Below, piece by piece: positions 51,277-60,186 of a DNA stretch of 64,000 bases (positions within the stretch are counted from its first letter, which is position 1; each line of letters starts with the position of its first letter). The position numbers were made by a program, and so were the translations under genes. The notes beneath the pieces are model-generated. The model worked only from the letters and a program-made list of their open reading frames with translations. It made no database searches and was not told the DNA's origin. This stretch comes from JAWLAT01 sp041395325 (GTDB lineage: Bacteria; Pseudomonadota; Gammaproteobacteria; Xanthomonadales; SZUA-5), in the NCBI GenBank assembly GCA_041395325.1, contig JAWLAT010000004.1, forward strand, positions 124,001 to 188,000, written 5' to 3'.

Positions 51277-52695
51277 TCAGTAGACCGCTTCAGTCTGCAT
51301 CCGGCGCAATTGCTCCAGGCGTTCGGCACGGCCATCGCGGTAAAACAGATTGTGGGTGTCGAAGGGAATCAAGCGGCCGTCCGGCTGGACGATGTGTACG
51401 CAGGACTTCTTGACCGCGCGCAGATCAAAGCTGTGCGCGTCGATGAACTGCATGATCAGGATGCGGAAGACGTTGTCGTAGCCCAGTCCCTCGGGCGCCT
51501 GCACCTGCGGCAGGCAGCACAGCAGGTCATTGAGGCAACCCGCCGAACTCTCGGGTGAATGATTGGTGGCAAACAGTCGGAAGAAGTGCTCGCGCAGCGC
51601 CGGATCGCGTTCGACGACGATGCTGTTGCGGCTTTCTTCCACCAGCAGGCGTGGTTCGACGAAGCGGGTCAGCGGCTGCACCTGATCACCGATCTTCAGG
51701 CCATAGGCCATCGCCAGGCAGTCCGGATTGCAGGGCACGGGTATCAGATCGGCCGGCGTGAGCCAGGGCGTCTGCTCGATGATCCGTCGACGCACCTCAC
51801 TCAAAGTGAGACGGTGCAGCGCCGGGTCGAAATCCTCGCTGCGGCCGGCATGCTGGATCGGCTGGAAGGTGACGCCACGTACGCAGCGCTGCTGCAACGC
51901 GAAATCAATCAACTCGCCCAAACGCTGGTCATTGAGACCGCGCTTGACTGTGCAAACCAGCGTGGTCGACAAGCCCAGCTGGTTGAGGCGTTCCAGTGCG
52001 CGCAGACGCAGTTCGTGCACTCGTGCGCCGCGCAGCGGCTGGTTGATCTCGTCGTCCAGGCCGTCGAACTGCAAATAGAGCTCAAAGCCCGGTGCATAGC
52101 TGGCCAGCCGCTCGGCAAAGCCGTCTTCGCGGGCGATGCGCAGGCCATTGGTATTGACCATCAGATGGCGGATCGGGCGCCGTCGGGCCGCATCGAGCAC
52201 CTCGAAGAACTGCGGGTGCAGGGTCGGCTCCCCGCCGGAGATCTGCACCACATCCGGCTCACCTTCGTTGGCCACGACGGCATCAAGCATCCGCTCGATG
52301 GTAGCCAGGTCGCGGAAGCCGGGCCGGTGTGGACCGCTTTCGGCGTAGCAGATGGGACAGCGCAGATTGCAGTGGTCAGTGATCTCGACCAGCGTCAGGC
52401 AGCTGTGCTGCATGTGTTCCGGACACAGTCCGCAATCGTACGGACAGCCGTACTGCTGCGGTGTGTTGAAGCGTTGCGGCATTTCGGGTGTCTTGACGTA
52501 GACCTCCCGACAGCTGCGGTAATAGTCGACATCATCGGCCAGCAGTACCCGCTCACGACCATGGGTCGGGCACCACTTTTCCAGCAGGACGCGGTCGTCC
52601 TTGAACAGGATCTTCGCCTCAACCCGCCTCAGGCAGGTGGAGCAGATCGAGACGGCCTGGTCGTAGTAGAGATAGGGGCGGGTCTTGGCGCCCAT
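51277..52695 (-). CDS. Radical SAM protein, tetraether-synthase (Tes)/MJ0619-like
   Basis: 472 residues. N-terminal zinc-type part SICSTCLRRVEAKI and EKWCPTHGRE; then GCPYDCGLCPEHMQHSCLTL, and the radical SAM cluster motif DHCNLRCPICYAESG; QISGGEPTLHPQF is the GGE-type SAM site. This Cys layout is that of archaeal Tes and MJ0619-like enzymes, which join or modify lipid chains. A late GCLNDLLCCLPQ may bind another cluster. The neighbour upstream is an Lgt-like membrane enzyme, and the two overlap by 67 bases, so a role in membrane lipid tailoring is plausible but unproven. Confidence 0.85.
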   Translation of the reverse strand: MGAKTRPYLYYDQAVSICSTCLRRVEAKILFKDDRVLLEKWCPTHGRERVLLADDVDYYRSCREVYVKTPEMPQRFNTPQQYGCPYDCGLCPEHMQHSCLTLVEITDHCNLRCPICYAESGPHRPGFRDLATIERMLDAVVANEGEPDVVQISGGEPTLHPQFFEVLDAARRRPIRHLMVNTNGLRIAREDGFAERLASYAPGFELYLQFDGLDDEINQPLRGARVHELRLRALERLNQLGLSTTLVCTVKRGLNDQRLGELIDFALQQRCVRGVTFQPIQHAGRSEDFDPALHRLTLSEVRRRIIEQTPWLTPADLIPVPCNPDCLAMAYGLKIGDQVQPLTRFVEPRLLVEESRNSIVVERDPALREHFFRLFATNHSPESSAGCLNDLLCCLPQVQAPEGLGYDNVFRILIMQFIDAHSFDLRAVKKSCVHIVQPDGRLIPFDTHNLFYRDGRAERLEQLRRMQTEAVY

Positions 52696-53414
52696 AGCAG
52701 CGCTCCGAACAAACGAGGAATGTGAGGCAGGTAGATCAGCAGGGCCAGCGCGCAGCCAATTTGAATGCCGGACAGCACACCGAACCAGGCGTAGGGCAGG
52801 GGCTTGAGAAACTCCACCAGCACCCGCCAGCCCAGATAGGCCACCATGAACAGCTTGAAGCGGTCGCCCGGCCGGGGCAGCCGGTTGCCACGCCAGGCCA
52901 GCAGTGCGGCCAGCGTCAGGCAGAAACCGATTTCGTACAGCTGAGCCGGGTGGCGGGGGATGCCGTCACCATAGTCCCAGGCCCAGGGCAGGTCGGTTGG
53001 TGAGCCTGCCGTGCCGTCCTCGACGCCGGCCAGGAAGCAACCCAGGCGACCAATGGCCAGGCCGAGCAGCAGCGGATAAACGAGCAGATCGCCGGTGGCG
53101 CGGCGATCGCCCAGCCAGCGCTTGATGGCTTCCACTGCGAGCCAGCCGCCGATGAAACCGCCGGCGACGGTCTTGCCGCTGATCAGTTGCAGGGGATGCG
53201 GGAAATGGGCGAAAGCGGTGGCTGGATCCTCCAGCCACCACAGCATCCGCGAGCCCAGTGCGGCGCCAATGATGGCCGCTGAGCCGATCCACAGTGCGTG
53301 GTCGGTGTCGGCCAGCGGATGGGCCGGTTCGCGCCGACGCAGGTACAGGAACAGCCTGAAGCCGGCGCCATAGGCCAGCAATTCGAACAAACCATGCAGC
53401 AGCGCTGCGTTCAC
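52629..53414 (-). CDS. Prolipoprotein diacylglyceryl transferase (Lgt)-like membrane protein
   Basis: 261 residues with about seven membrane helices. Retains Lgt landmarks GRLGCFLAGVEDGTAG (compare GRIGNFING of Lgt) and PRHPAQLYEIGF, but the His-Gly motif of true Lgt is replaced by GKTVAGGFIGG. So it is a diverged paralogue, probably with another lipid or acceptor. GTG 53414 gives a normal N-terminus (NAALLHGLFELLAYGAG). Its 3' end overlaps the radical SAM gene, suggesting that the two products act together. Confidence 0.8.
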   Translation of the reverse strand: MNAALLHGLFELLAYGAGFRLFLYLRRREPAHPLADTDHALWIGSAAIIGAALGSRMLWWLEDPATAFAHFPHPLQLISGKTVAGGFIGGWLAVEAIKRWLGDRRATGDLLVYPLLLGLAIGRLGCFLAGVEDGTAGSPTDLPWAWDYGDGIPRHPAQLYEIGFCLTLAALLAWRGNRLPRPGDRFKLFMVAYLGWRVLVEFLKPLPYAWFGVLSGIQIGCALALLIYLPHIPRLFGALLWAPRPAPISTTTRPSRSAPPA

Positions 53415-53448
53415 GCGCCGATGAGCTCCGAGTCCGCGACCGACTGGA

Positions 53449-54534
53449 TCACTCGGCGGCGACCTGGTCGGGCTCCAGGCCGCGCTGGCTGAGCAGATAG
53501 ACGGCGAAACTGGCCAACCAATGGCCGCCGGCATAGTGCGCATCGCTGACCCCGGCGAGCCCGGCCTCAGCGTGTCGGCGACTGCTGGCGAGCAGGCTGG
53601 GCCGCACGGCGCTGGTCACCGGCAAGGCTTCGGCGATGCCTTCGAGCATCCAGGCGCGACTCAGATTCAGTCCGTCGATATGCGCCAGCTTGCCGTCCGA
53701 CCGATCGGTGACCTCGGCTACAGGCAACCAGTCGGTGGCACCCACACCGTCGAGAAAATTGGCAAACCAATGCGCGAACTGCGGGGCCGGCATGATGCGC
53801 CGCATGAAATCGGCCTCGGCCAGGCAGGGCGAGAGGAAATCATGGCCGGAGGGCTCGTAGTTCAGCGGGCAGGCGCGGTCCTTGACGTAAAGCCGCCGAC
53901 CGGTATCCGCCAGCAGGCGCTGAAAGCGGTCGTCTCCCACGGTGCGCGCATAGTCCCACAGCAGCCCGAAGGAGAAGGCGGTCTGATAGTGCTCGCCACT
54001 GCGGATGGGGTAGTGCAGCTTCGGCAGCCATTCACTCAAGCGCTGTACAGCGATGGTTTCCAGCGGCCGCAGGTGCTCGCGCCAACGCTGTGCCTGAGGA
54101 TCGTCCCAGGCATGCAGTTCGGCGACCAGTTGCAGCAGCCAGGCCAGCCCATAGGGCCGCTCGAAGCCCGCGCGCTCCGGATGCGACAGATAGCGCGACT
54201 CGGCCTCCAGTCGATCAGCCGTCAGATTGGCTTCCAGGGCCGCGCGCGCCGACTCGGCGTAGTCTGCCTCAGGGTGCTGCCGCAATAGCCGCGCCAGCAG
54301 CCAATGGCCGTGCACGGCCGAATGCCAGTCGTAGCAACCATAGAAACTGGGCGTCAGCTCGCGCGGGGGGGCAATGTCCTGGTCCCCCGACAGCACGTGA
54401 TGAATCAGGTTCGGATACTCGCGCTGTACGCAGTCCAGGGCCAGCGCAGCAAAGCGGCCATCGCGCTCACTGGTCTCGTCGGCGCTGGCCGACATCCCGG
54501 TGAGCAGCAACAGCGTCAGCAGGACAAGGCGCAT
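53449..54534 (-). CDS. DUF2891 secreted protein
   Basis: 361 residues. Signal peptide RLVLLTLLLLTGMSASA, then the DUF2891 start ALDCVQREYPNLIHHVL and PSFYGCYDWHSAVHGHW, rich in conserved His and aromatic residues, on an all-helical (alpha/alpha toroid-like) frame. The family's function is not known; the fold resembles glycoside hydrolase or epimerase types. It is the first gene of the minus-strand set with the Lgt-like and radical SAM genes, 34 bases apart. Confidence 0.82.
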   Translation of the reverse strand: MRLVLLTLLLLTGMSASADETSERDGRFAALALDCVQREYPNLIHHVLSGDQDIAPPRELTPSFYGCYDWHSAVHGHWLLARLLRQHPEADYAESARAALEANLTADRLEAESRYLSHPERAGFERPYGLAWLLQLVAELHAWDDPQAQRWREHLRPLETIAVQRLSEWLPKLHYPIRSGEHYQTAFSFGLLWDYARTVGDDRFQRLLADTGRRLYVKDRACPLNYEPSGHDFLSPCLAEADFMRRIMPAPQFAHWFANFLDGVGATDWLPVAEVTDRSDGKLAHIDGLNLSRAWMLEGIAEALPVTSAVRPSLLASSRRHAEAGLAGVSDAHYAGGHWLASFAVYLLSQRGLEPDQVAAE

Positions 54535-54652
54535 GATGGTGGCCGCAGCGACGGAAGGGGCTGAGGATAGCGCACCGGTCGACGCCAGCCACCGTGGCCG
54601 CTTGCGCAGCAACACGGCAAGATGTGCACCCCAAAAGTCCCCTGGAGTGGCC

Positions 54653-55339
54653 ATGTCCCTGACCATCGTCGTCCACGGCGCCAACGGCCGCATGGGACAG
54701 GCCGTCTGCGCGCTGGTCGATGCCGCGCCGGACCTGCGATTGCTCCCGTTGACGCGCGGTTCGTGGCCGGCGTCAATCATCAGCCCCGCCGTGGTGGTCG
54801 ATTTCAGTCTGCCGCCGGCTTTGCCGGCACTGCTGCAACATTGCCGGTCTGCCGGATTGCCGCTGGTCAGTGGCACCACGGGTCTGGACCCGTCGTTGGA
54901 ACAGGCCATGCAGTCGCTGGCGGCCGAGGTGCCGGTGCTGTGGGCGGCCAACTTCTCGCTCGGCGTGGCGCTGTTGCGACGCGCCGCGGTGGATCTGGCG
55001 CGCCGCTTGCCGTCGGATTGGGATTGCGGTTTGCTGGACCTGCATCATCGTCACAAGCTCGATGCGCCGTCCGGCACGGCACGCATGCTGGCGCAAAGTG
55101 TCGATGCGGCCCGGCCTGCGGGTGCGCGTGCCACCGATGTGGCCAGCGTTCGGCTGGGCGAAGTGCCGGGTGAACACCGGATCGTCTTCGCCGGTCCCAG
55201 CGAGCGGATCGAACTGGCTCATCACGCCGACCGCCGCGACCTGTTCGCCGCCGGTGCCTTGCTCGCCGCACGCTGGTTGGCCACACAACCGGCAGGGCGC
55301 TACCAATTTGATGATGTCGTGGACGCAGGCGTCGACTGA
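54653..55339 (+). CDS. dapB: 4-hydroxy-tetrahydrodipicolinate reductase
   Basis: 228 residues, shorter than the E. coli enzyme (273) but complete in motifs. NAD(P)-binding IVVHGANGRMGQAV, VVVDFSLPPAL, PLVSGTTGL, and the active-site segment DLHHRHKLDAPSGTA with the catalytic His pair and Lys. C-terminal FAAGALLAARWL and FDDVVDAG are typical. Reduces the dihydrodipicolinate precursor in lysine and diaminopimelate synthesis. ATG 54653 is at the start of the dinucleotide fold. Confidence 0.92.
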   Translation: MSLTIVVHGANGRMGQAVCALVDAAPDLRLLPLTRGSWPASIISPAVVVDFSLPPALPALLQHCRSAGLPLVSGTTGLDPSLEQAMQSLAAEVPVLWAANFSLGVALLRRAAVDLARRLPSDWDCGLLDLHHRHKLDAPSGTARMLAQSVDAARPAGARATDVASVRLGEVPGEHRIVFAGPSERIELAHHADRRDLFAAGALLAARWLATQPAGRYQFDDVVDAGVD

Positions 55340-55407
55340 GTCTGCACCGGTGCAGGCGCTCCGGTATGCTTGCCCGCTCATTGCCCACGCAGGATGCCGG
55401 GAACGCC

Positions 55408-55869
55408 ATGAGATCTCTGAAGCCGCTGGCCGTTTTGCTGCCTTGTCTGTTGTCGGCGCCAGCCTTCGCTGGCTGGGAGGTCGGCGGCGGCTACGCCGAT
55501 GAGGTCTTCAGCGAGAGCTCGGTAACCGCGCATGTGGCCTATGCCTGGCCGGCCTTCGAGCGCTACGAGCAGGCCGTCACCCTGGGCTTCATTGCCGATC
55601 GCAGCACCCGCACCCGCGACATTTCTCCCGATGTACTGGTGTTGCTGCACACGCTGCGCATCCCCTGGCGCAGCTTCTATTTCGGATTGGGCGCCGGTCT
55701 GGTCAGCGACAAGAGCGACGTGCTGTCCAGCACTTTCCAGTTCACTCAGGCCATCGGCTGGCGCTTTTCGCCGAACTGGCAGCTGGAGGTGCGACACATC
55801 TCCAATGCTGGCATCGAAGGTCGCAATATCGGCGAGAACCTGCTGACCCTGTCCTACCGCTTCGACTGA
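55408..55869 (+). CDS. PagL-like lipid A 3-O-deacylase (acyloxyacyl hydrolase)
   Basis: 153 residues. Signal peptide (LKPLAVLLPCLLSAPAFA) and an eight-strand outer-membrane barrel. The C-terminal segment EVRHISNAGIEGRNIGENLL matches the PagL active site with the His-x-Ser pair and a Glu; it ends with aromatic YRF D. Removes the 3-O acyl chain of lipid A at the cell surface. ATG 55408 is chosen as the start of the signal peptide; followed five bases later by the glycerophosphodiesterase gene. Confidence 0.85.
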   Translation: MRSLKPLAVLLPCLLSAPAFAGWEVGGGYADEVFSESSVTAHVAYAWPAFERYEQAVTLGFIADRSTRTRDISPDVLVLLHTLRIPWRSFYFGLGAGLVSDKSDVLSSTFQFTQAIGWRFSPNWQLEVRHISNAGIEGRNIGENLLTLSYRFD

Positions 55870-55873
55870 AACC

Positions 55874-56749
55874 GTGACGCAGCCGCTGATCATCGCCCAT
55901 CGTGGCGCCAGCGGTGACCGCCCCGAGCACAGTCTGGCTGCGCACCAATTGGCCATCGAACAGGGCGCCGACATCATCGAGCCCGACCTGGTCTTCAGCC
56001 GAGATGGCGAACTGCTGGTGCGGCACGATCTGGGCCTGGCGCGCAGTACCGACATTGCCCATCGTCCCGAGTTCGCGGGCCGGTCGGTTGCCTGGGAAGC
56101 CGGGCAAGACTGGCTGGCGGCCGATCTGGACTGGCGCGAGTTGCAGGCGCTGCGCTGTCGTGAGCCTTGGCCTCAGCGCCTGCAGGTTTTCGACGGTCGC
56201 TATCGCATCCTGCGGCTGACCGATCTGCTCGATCTGGCGCAGACCGAAAGCCTGCGTCGAGATCGACCGATCCTGGTCTACCCGGAAACCAAGCACCCGG
56301 CCTGGCATCGTACTCGCGGGCTGGATTTCGTGACCGCGCTGAGTGATCTGTGCCGCGACCGCGGCCTGCATGGTTTCGATGCGCCCGTGTGGTGGCAGTC
56401 CTTCGAGTGGGATGTGCTCGATGCGCTGCGCGAGCGCACCGGGCTGCGCTGCCATGCGCTGATCGACGCCCAGACCACATTCGAACCGGCCGAGCTGCGC
56501 GGTCGCTTCGATGGCGTGGGGATCGCCAAGCAGCGCATTGACCCCCGCACCTCCGCCGGTCGAGCGTTGCTCGACGCCCTGCTCGCCAACAACCTCAACG
56601 TGCACGCCTGGACCTTCCGGCACGACCTTCCTGGTCCAGGCTGGCCGGATGCCGACAGCGAGCTCAGCGCCTATCTGCGATTGCCACTGGAAGCCGTTTT
56701 CTGTGACTTCCCGCGACGGGCGCTGGCTTGCCGCGCGGCGCTGGGATGA
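55874..56749 (+). CDS. Glycerophosphodiester phosphodiesterase
   Basis: 291 residues, TIM-barrel GDPD. IIAHRGASGDRPEHSLAA gives the catalytic His and the Glu of the metal site; GADIIEPDLVFSRDGELLVRHD gives the E-x-D and second His; VYPETKHP is the next metal-site Glu. NNLNVHAWTFRHD is the C-terminal strand. No signal peptide, so cytoplasmic: splits glycerophosphodiesters to glycerol-3-phosphate and alcohol. GTG 55874 starts five bases after the PagL-like gene; the pair may share a transcript linked to membrane lipid turnover. Confidence 0.92.
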   Translation: MTQPLIIAHRGASGDRPEHSLAAHQLAIEQGADIIEPDLVFSRDGELLVRHDLGLARSTDIAHRPEFAGRSVAWEAGQDWLAADLDWRELQALRCREPWPQRLQVFDGRYRILRLTDLLDLAQTESLRRDRPILVYPETKHPAWHRTRGLDFVTALSDLCRDRGLHGFDAPVWWQSFEWDVLDALRERTGLRCHALIDAQTTFEPAELRGRFDGVGIAKQRIDPRTSAGRALLDALLANNLNVHAWTFRHDLPGPGWPDADSELSAYLRLPLEAVFCDFPRRALACRAALG

Positions 56750-56834
56750 GCGACACATTCGCGGAACGGGCCTTGCGACAGAGCATCGAGTGCCCGTGCG
56801 CCCCATCGCGAGCAAAGCGCGGTAGCCTGCCGCC

Positions 56835-58559
56835 ATGAACCGATCCACGCACCCGGCAATGAAGCCTGCGCTCCGGCTGGCGCTGCTTGGAGTGGGACTC
56901 ATGGCCTCGCCTTCGCCGGCTGTCGAGCTGTCCGTTCGCGATGCGCGCACCGGGCGCTGGCTGGATGCGCAGGTGCGGTTCCAGGAGGGGGAGTCGATCG
57001 GGTCCATGTTGCAGATTGCCGCCGAGCGGCCCACGCAGCTGCCACTCAGCGGCGTCGTGCAAATCGAGGCGGCCGGATACCGGGGTTTGGACCTGCATCT
57101 CGCCGCCGACGCCTGGCCAACCACCGTCTGGCTGGAGCCGTTGCAGGTGCCGACAGCAGCCCCCGGATGGCTCAATGGCCATGTGTATGACCCGCAGCTG
57201 CACAGGCCTGTCGCTGGCGCACGGTTGCGCATCGGCAACCGGACTACGCTGAGCGACGCAGAGGGTCGCTTTGTGTTCGATCACCCACCCCCTGATCTGA
57301 ATGTCGCACAGATGATGCATCTGCACATCGACACGGATAGGCAGAGTGAGTCGCGCACGGTGTTGCTTGGTCCTGAACCATCCCAGCAGCTGATCGATTT
57401 GGGTCAGGTGGCGGACATTGACCATCGTCAACTGAGTCGACAGATCGCCGACAGTTTTGATCGCGACCCGCAAAAAATAGCCAGTGCTGCCGAGCCTCCG
57501 CGGGCACCGGTATTGGCACCCCCGGCCAGCATCCGGGTCGGCTTTGCCAGTGATGGCGGCACTTGCTGTGTCGGCAGCTGCAGCACGGTGCAGGTGCTGC
57601 CGCTGGAGACTTATGTGCGCCGCGGCCTCAACGATGAGTGGATTGCCAGCTGGACCGCCGACAGCCTGCGCGCGGGCGCGATTGCCTATCGCAGCTATGG
57701 CGCCTGGCATGTGCTCAACCCGCGCACGGCGCAATACGACATCTGCTCCAGTGCCTGCTGCCAGGTCAACGATGCCGATACCAGCAGCAGCAGCGATGCC
57801 GCCGTCGATGCCACCGCCGGGCTGCTGCTGACCACTGGCAGCACACCCTTCCGCAGCGAGTATTCGGCGGAGAACAATGGTTGGGATGATCCAGACGACG
57901 GACTGCCCTGTTCCAATCCGGACCTGTCCTGTGGCAATGGTGTGGTTGGCAGTCCGGCGGCCGACTGGCCCTGTCTGGCCGACGCCGTGGCGACCGATCG
58001 AGGTTGCTTCGGTCATGGCCGCGGCATGTCGCAATGGGGCTCGCAGCGCTGGTCACAGCAGGGCCAGCGCTGGCCGTGGATTGTCGCTCACTACTACAAC
58101 GACAACGGCAACCAGAGTGGTGCTGGCACGGGATTGCGCACCGCCGAGCTGACCAGCGCTCTGCAAATCAACGATTTGCTGCCGCTGGCGACGGCGACTG
58201 CAGGGAGCCTGATCAGCCTGCAACTGCAACTCGACAACCTCGCTCACCAGGCCCACGACCCGGTCTACCTGGGCGCCAGTCTGTACAGCGTGGCGACCGG
58301 CTTTGTCTCTGATCCACCCAACGACCTCGGCGTTCGGCTGGAACCCGGTCCGGGCAGTTCGCAGCGTCCCTTCCAGTTGCCGCCCAATCTGCCGTCCGGC
58401 GGCTACGATGTGCTGGTCAGTCTGTATCTGGACATCGATGGCAACAACGCCATCAACGCGGGTGATCTGTCGCTGCATCTGGCCCGCTTCGACGATGCAC
58501 TGCAGGTGGTTGGTGCGGCAGATGCCTTGTTCTCGAACGGATTCGAGGCCCCGCCTTGA
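56835..58559 (+). CDS. SpoIID/LytB-domain secreted protein with tail LFSNGFEAPP
   Basis: 574 residues. Signal peptide (LRLALLGVGLMASPSPA), carboxypeptidase-regulatory-like beta domain at about 105-165 (GHVYDPQLHRPVAGARLRIG), then a SpoIID domain at about 235-425 with PLETYVRRGLNDEWIASW (the conserved 'LExYVxGV' part), SLRAGAIAYRSYGAW and GHGRGMSQWGSQ. A further beta domain follows and the end is LFSNGFEAPP. SpoIID proteins are lytic enzymes on denuded glycan; here, outside sporulation, its role is unknown. Many Cys pairs suggest disulfides and export. Confidence 0.83.
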   Translation: MNRSTHPAMKPALRLALLGVGLMASPSPAVELSVRDARTGRWLDAQVRFQEGESIGSMLQIAAERPTQLPLSGVVQIEAAGYRGLDLHLAADAWPTTVWLEPLQVPTAAPGWLNGHVYDPQLHRPVAGARLRIGNRTTLSDAEGRFVFDHPPPDLNVAQMMHLHIDTDRQSESRTVLLGPEPSQQLIDLGQVADIDHRQLSRQIADSFDRDPQKIASAAEPPRAPVLAPPASIRVGFASDGGTCCVGSCSTVQVLPLETYVRRGLNDEWIASWTADSLRAGAIAYRSYGAWHVLNPRTAQYDICSSACCQVNDADTSSSSDAAVDATAGLLLTTGSTPFRSEYSAENNGWDDPDDGLPCSNPDLSCGNGVVGSPAADWPCLADAVATDRGCFGHGRGMSQWGSQRWSQQGQRWPWIVAHYYNDNGNQSGAGTGLRTAELTSALQINDLLPLATATAGSLISLQLQLDNLAHQAHDPVYLGASLYSVATGFVSDPPNDLGVRLEPGPGSSQRPFQLPPNLPSGGYDVLVSLYLDIDGNNAINAGDLSLHLARFDDALQVVGAADALFSNGFEAPP

Positions 58560-58739
58560 GACGCTAACAGCCCGGTCACTCCGCGGACCTCGAAGAGCGA
58601 CACGCGCGCATTCTTTGCAATCTGCAACATGCAGGGCTGAGAGAAGTCGGCGTCGCGATGCCTGCCTGAAGTCGGGTGGCGCTTGTGTCTGTGTGCCAGC
58701 GTGGCGCACGCAATGCCGGTCGCCCACAGGGGGAACACC

Positions 58740-59528
58740 ATGCCGCAGTTCGATGCAGGCATGCGTCATGATTATCGCCGTCTGTTCGATCTGGCGCAGA
58801 TCAGCCCAACCCGCGAGCGCTCAGTCGAGCGCTGTTGTGACCGGGTCGTGGCTCGGCAAATCGACTACGAGGCGATCGGCGAACCGCTGGGTATTCCGTG
58901 GTACTTCATCGCTGTCGTGCATTTGCGTGAGAGCAACCTCGACTTCAAGCGGCACCTGCACAACGGTGATCCGCTGACGGCACGCACGGTCAGGGTTCCC
59001 GCGGGCCGACCGCCGGGCGGTGATCCGCCATTCAGCTTCCATGACAGCGCCCGCGATGTGCTGATCTGGAAGTCTCTGGACGGCCGCAAGGACTGGAGCT
59101 TGCCCGTGTTGCTCTATCGTCTGGAGGCTTACAACGGTTGGGGCTACTACCACCGCGACCTGCCCAGTCCCTACCTGTGGAGCTTTTCCGAGCACTACCG
59201 CGCCGGCAAGTTCATCCGCGATGGTGTCTTCGATCCGGAAGCCATCGACGGCCAATGTGGTGCGGCCACCCTGCTGCGGCGGCTGGCCGAACGGCAGGAC
59301 ATCCAGTTCCCCGATGACCCTGCGCTCGATGGCCCGGCCCAGATCGTCCACTACGCCGCGCGTCGGCCGTCGGAGTCGAGCGTGGTGGCTGCTGCCATCC
59401 ACCTGCAGCAGTGGCTCAACACCCACCCGGGCATCACGCTGAAGGTTGACGGCTGGCCCGGCCAACGCACGTCCAATGCCTACCGCGCGGTGACTGGCCG
59501 CTGGCTGCCGGGTGATCCGCGGGGCTGA
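58740..59528 (+). CDS. Lysozyme-like peptidoglycan-binding protein
   Basis: 262 residues, no signal peptide at the chosen start. The segment PLGIPWYFIAVVHLRESNLD with FKRHLHNGDPLTARTV and SARDVLIWKSLD is seen in a lysozyme-like group with peptidoglycan-binding domains; YRLEAYNGWGYY and YLWSFSEHYRAGKFI fit the same fold. The C-terminus (INLKVDGWPGQRTSNAYRAV-like) resembles a peptidoglycan-binding repeat. ATG 58740 has AGGGGGAA upstream. Ends one base before the end of the convergent anti-sigma gene. Assignment to lysozymes rests on recall and is not certain. Confidence 0.7.
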   Translation: MPQFDAGMRHDYRRLFDLAQISPTRERSVERCCDRVVARQIDYEAIGEPLGIPWYFIAVVHLRESNLDFKRHLHNGDPLTARTVRVPAGRPPGGDPPFSFHDSARDVLIWKSLDGRKDWSLPVLLYRLEAYNGWGYYHRDLPSPYLWSFSEHYRAGKFIRDGVFDPEAIDGQCGAATLLRRLAERQDIQFPDDPALDGPAQIVHYAARRPSESSVVAAAIHLQQWLNTHPGITLKVDGWPGQRTSNAYRAVTGRWLPGDPRG

Positions 59529-59529
59529 C

Positions 59530-60186
59530 TCAGCTGGCGTCGACCACGAGCTTGAACGTCTCCAGTACGTCTCCGGCTCGGACTTGCACCTGATACGGCG
59601 CCCCAGCGCTGTTCAGGGTGGGGCCGACCATGACCAGCCAGCCTTGCTCGTCCGGCCGCAGATCGGATTGCCAGTCGACTCGCTTGCCGCTGGCGTCGAG
59701 GATTTCCATCGTATGAGCGGCCGGGCTGCGGGCGAGATAGCGCAGGACGACCGGCTGGCCGGCAGCGACGCTGAACGAGTTGTCGGAGTCACCCCCGCGG
59801 ACAGCACTGAGCGACACCATCGTCGCTTGCTGCAGCGAGGGCTCGACGGGTCGTAGCAGCATGAGGCCGCTGCCCAGGCCCAAGCCGACCACGAGGGTGG
59901 CTGCCATGGCCCAGCGGGGCTGCCCCCAGCCGCGCTGTCGACGGCGATCGCCAGCGACCGGAAGCGCAGTCACCTTGGCCGGTTCGCTCGGGGCATGTCC
60001 GCCCTGATACCAGGCCAGTTCGGCCTCGACCTGCTGCACCAGCGAGGGGTCATTGAACAGCTCCAGTTCAAAGGCCTCAAGGGCGTCACCCTGCAGTTCA
60101 TTGCGCGCGTAGCGCCGAATCAAGTCACTGTCTCGCAGCGCTTCCTCGTTCGGTGAAACGCGATCGGTGGGCAAGTCGATGATCAT
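59530..60186 (-). CDS. Probable anti-sigma factor
   Basis: 218 residues. The N-terminal 80 residues (LRDSDLIRRYARNELQGDAL, EAFELELFNDPSLVQQV) look like the helical sigma-binding domain of anti-sigma factors without the zinc-binding Cys/His. One membrane helix at about 120-140 (AMAATLVVGLGLGSGLMLL), then an outer beta domain. It overlaps the sigma-factor gene by four bases (ATGA), the standard arrangement. Start ATG 60186 has GGAGAAC upstream. Partner assignment is by position and layout. Confidence 0.78.
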   Translation of the reverse strand: MIIDLPTDRVSPNEEALRDSDLIRRYARNELQGDALEAFELELFNDPSLVQQVEAELAWYQGGHAPSEPAKVTALPVAGDRRRQRGWGQPRWAMAATLVVGLGLGSGLMLLRPVEPSLQQATMVSLSAVRGGDSDNSFSVAAGQPVVLRYLARSPAAHTMEILDASGKRVDWQSDLRPDEQGWLVMVGPTLNSAGAPYQVQVRAGDVLETFKLVVDAS

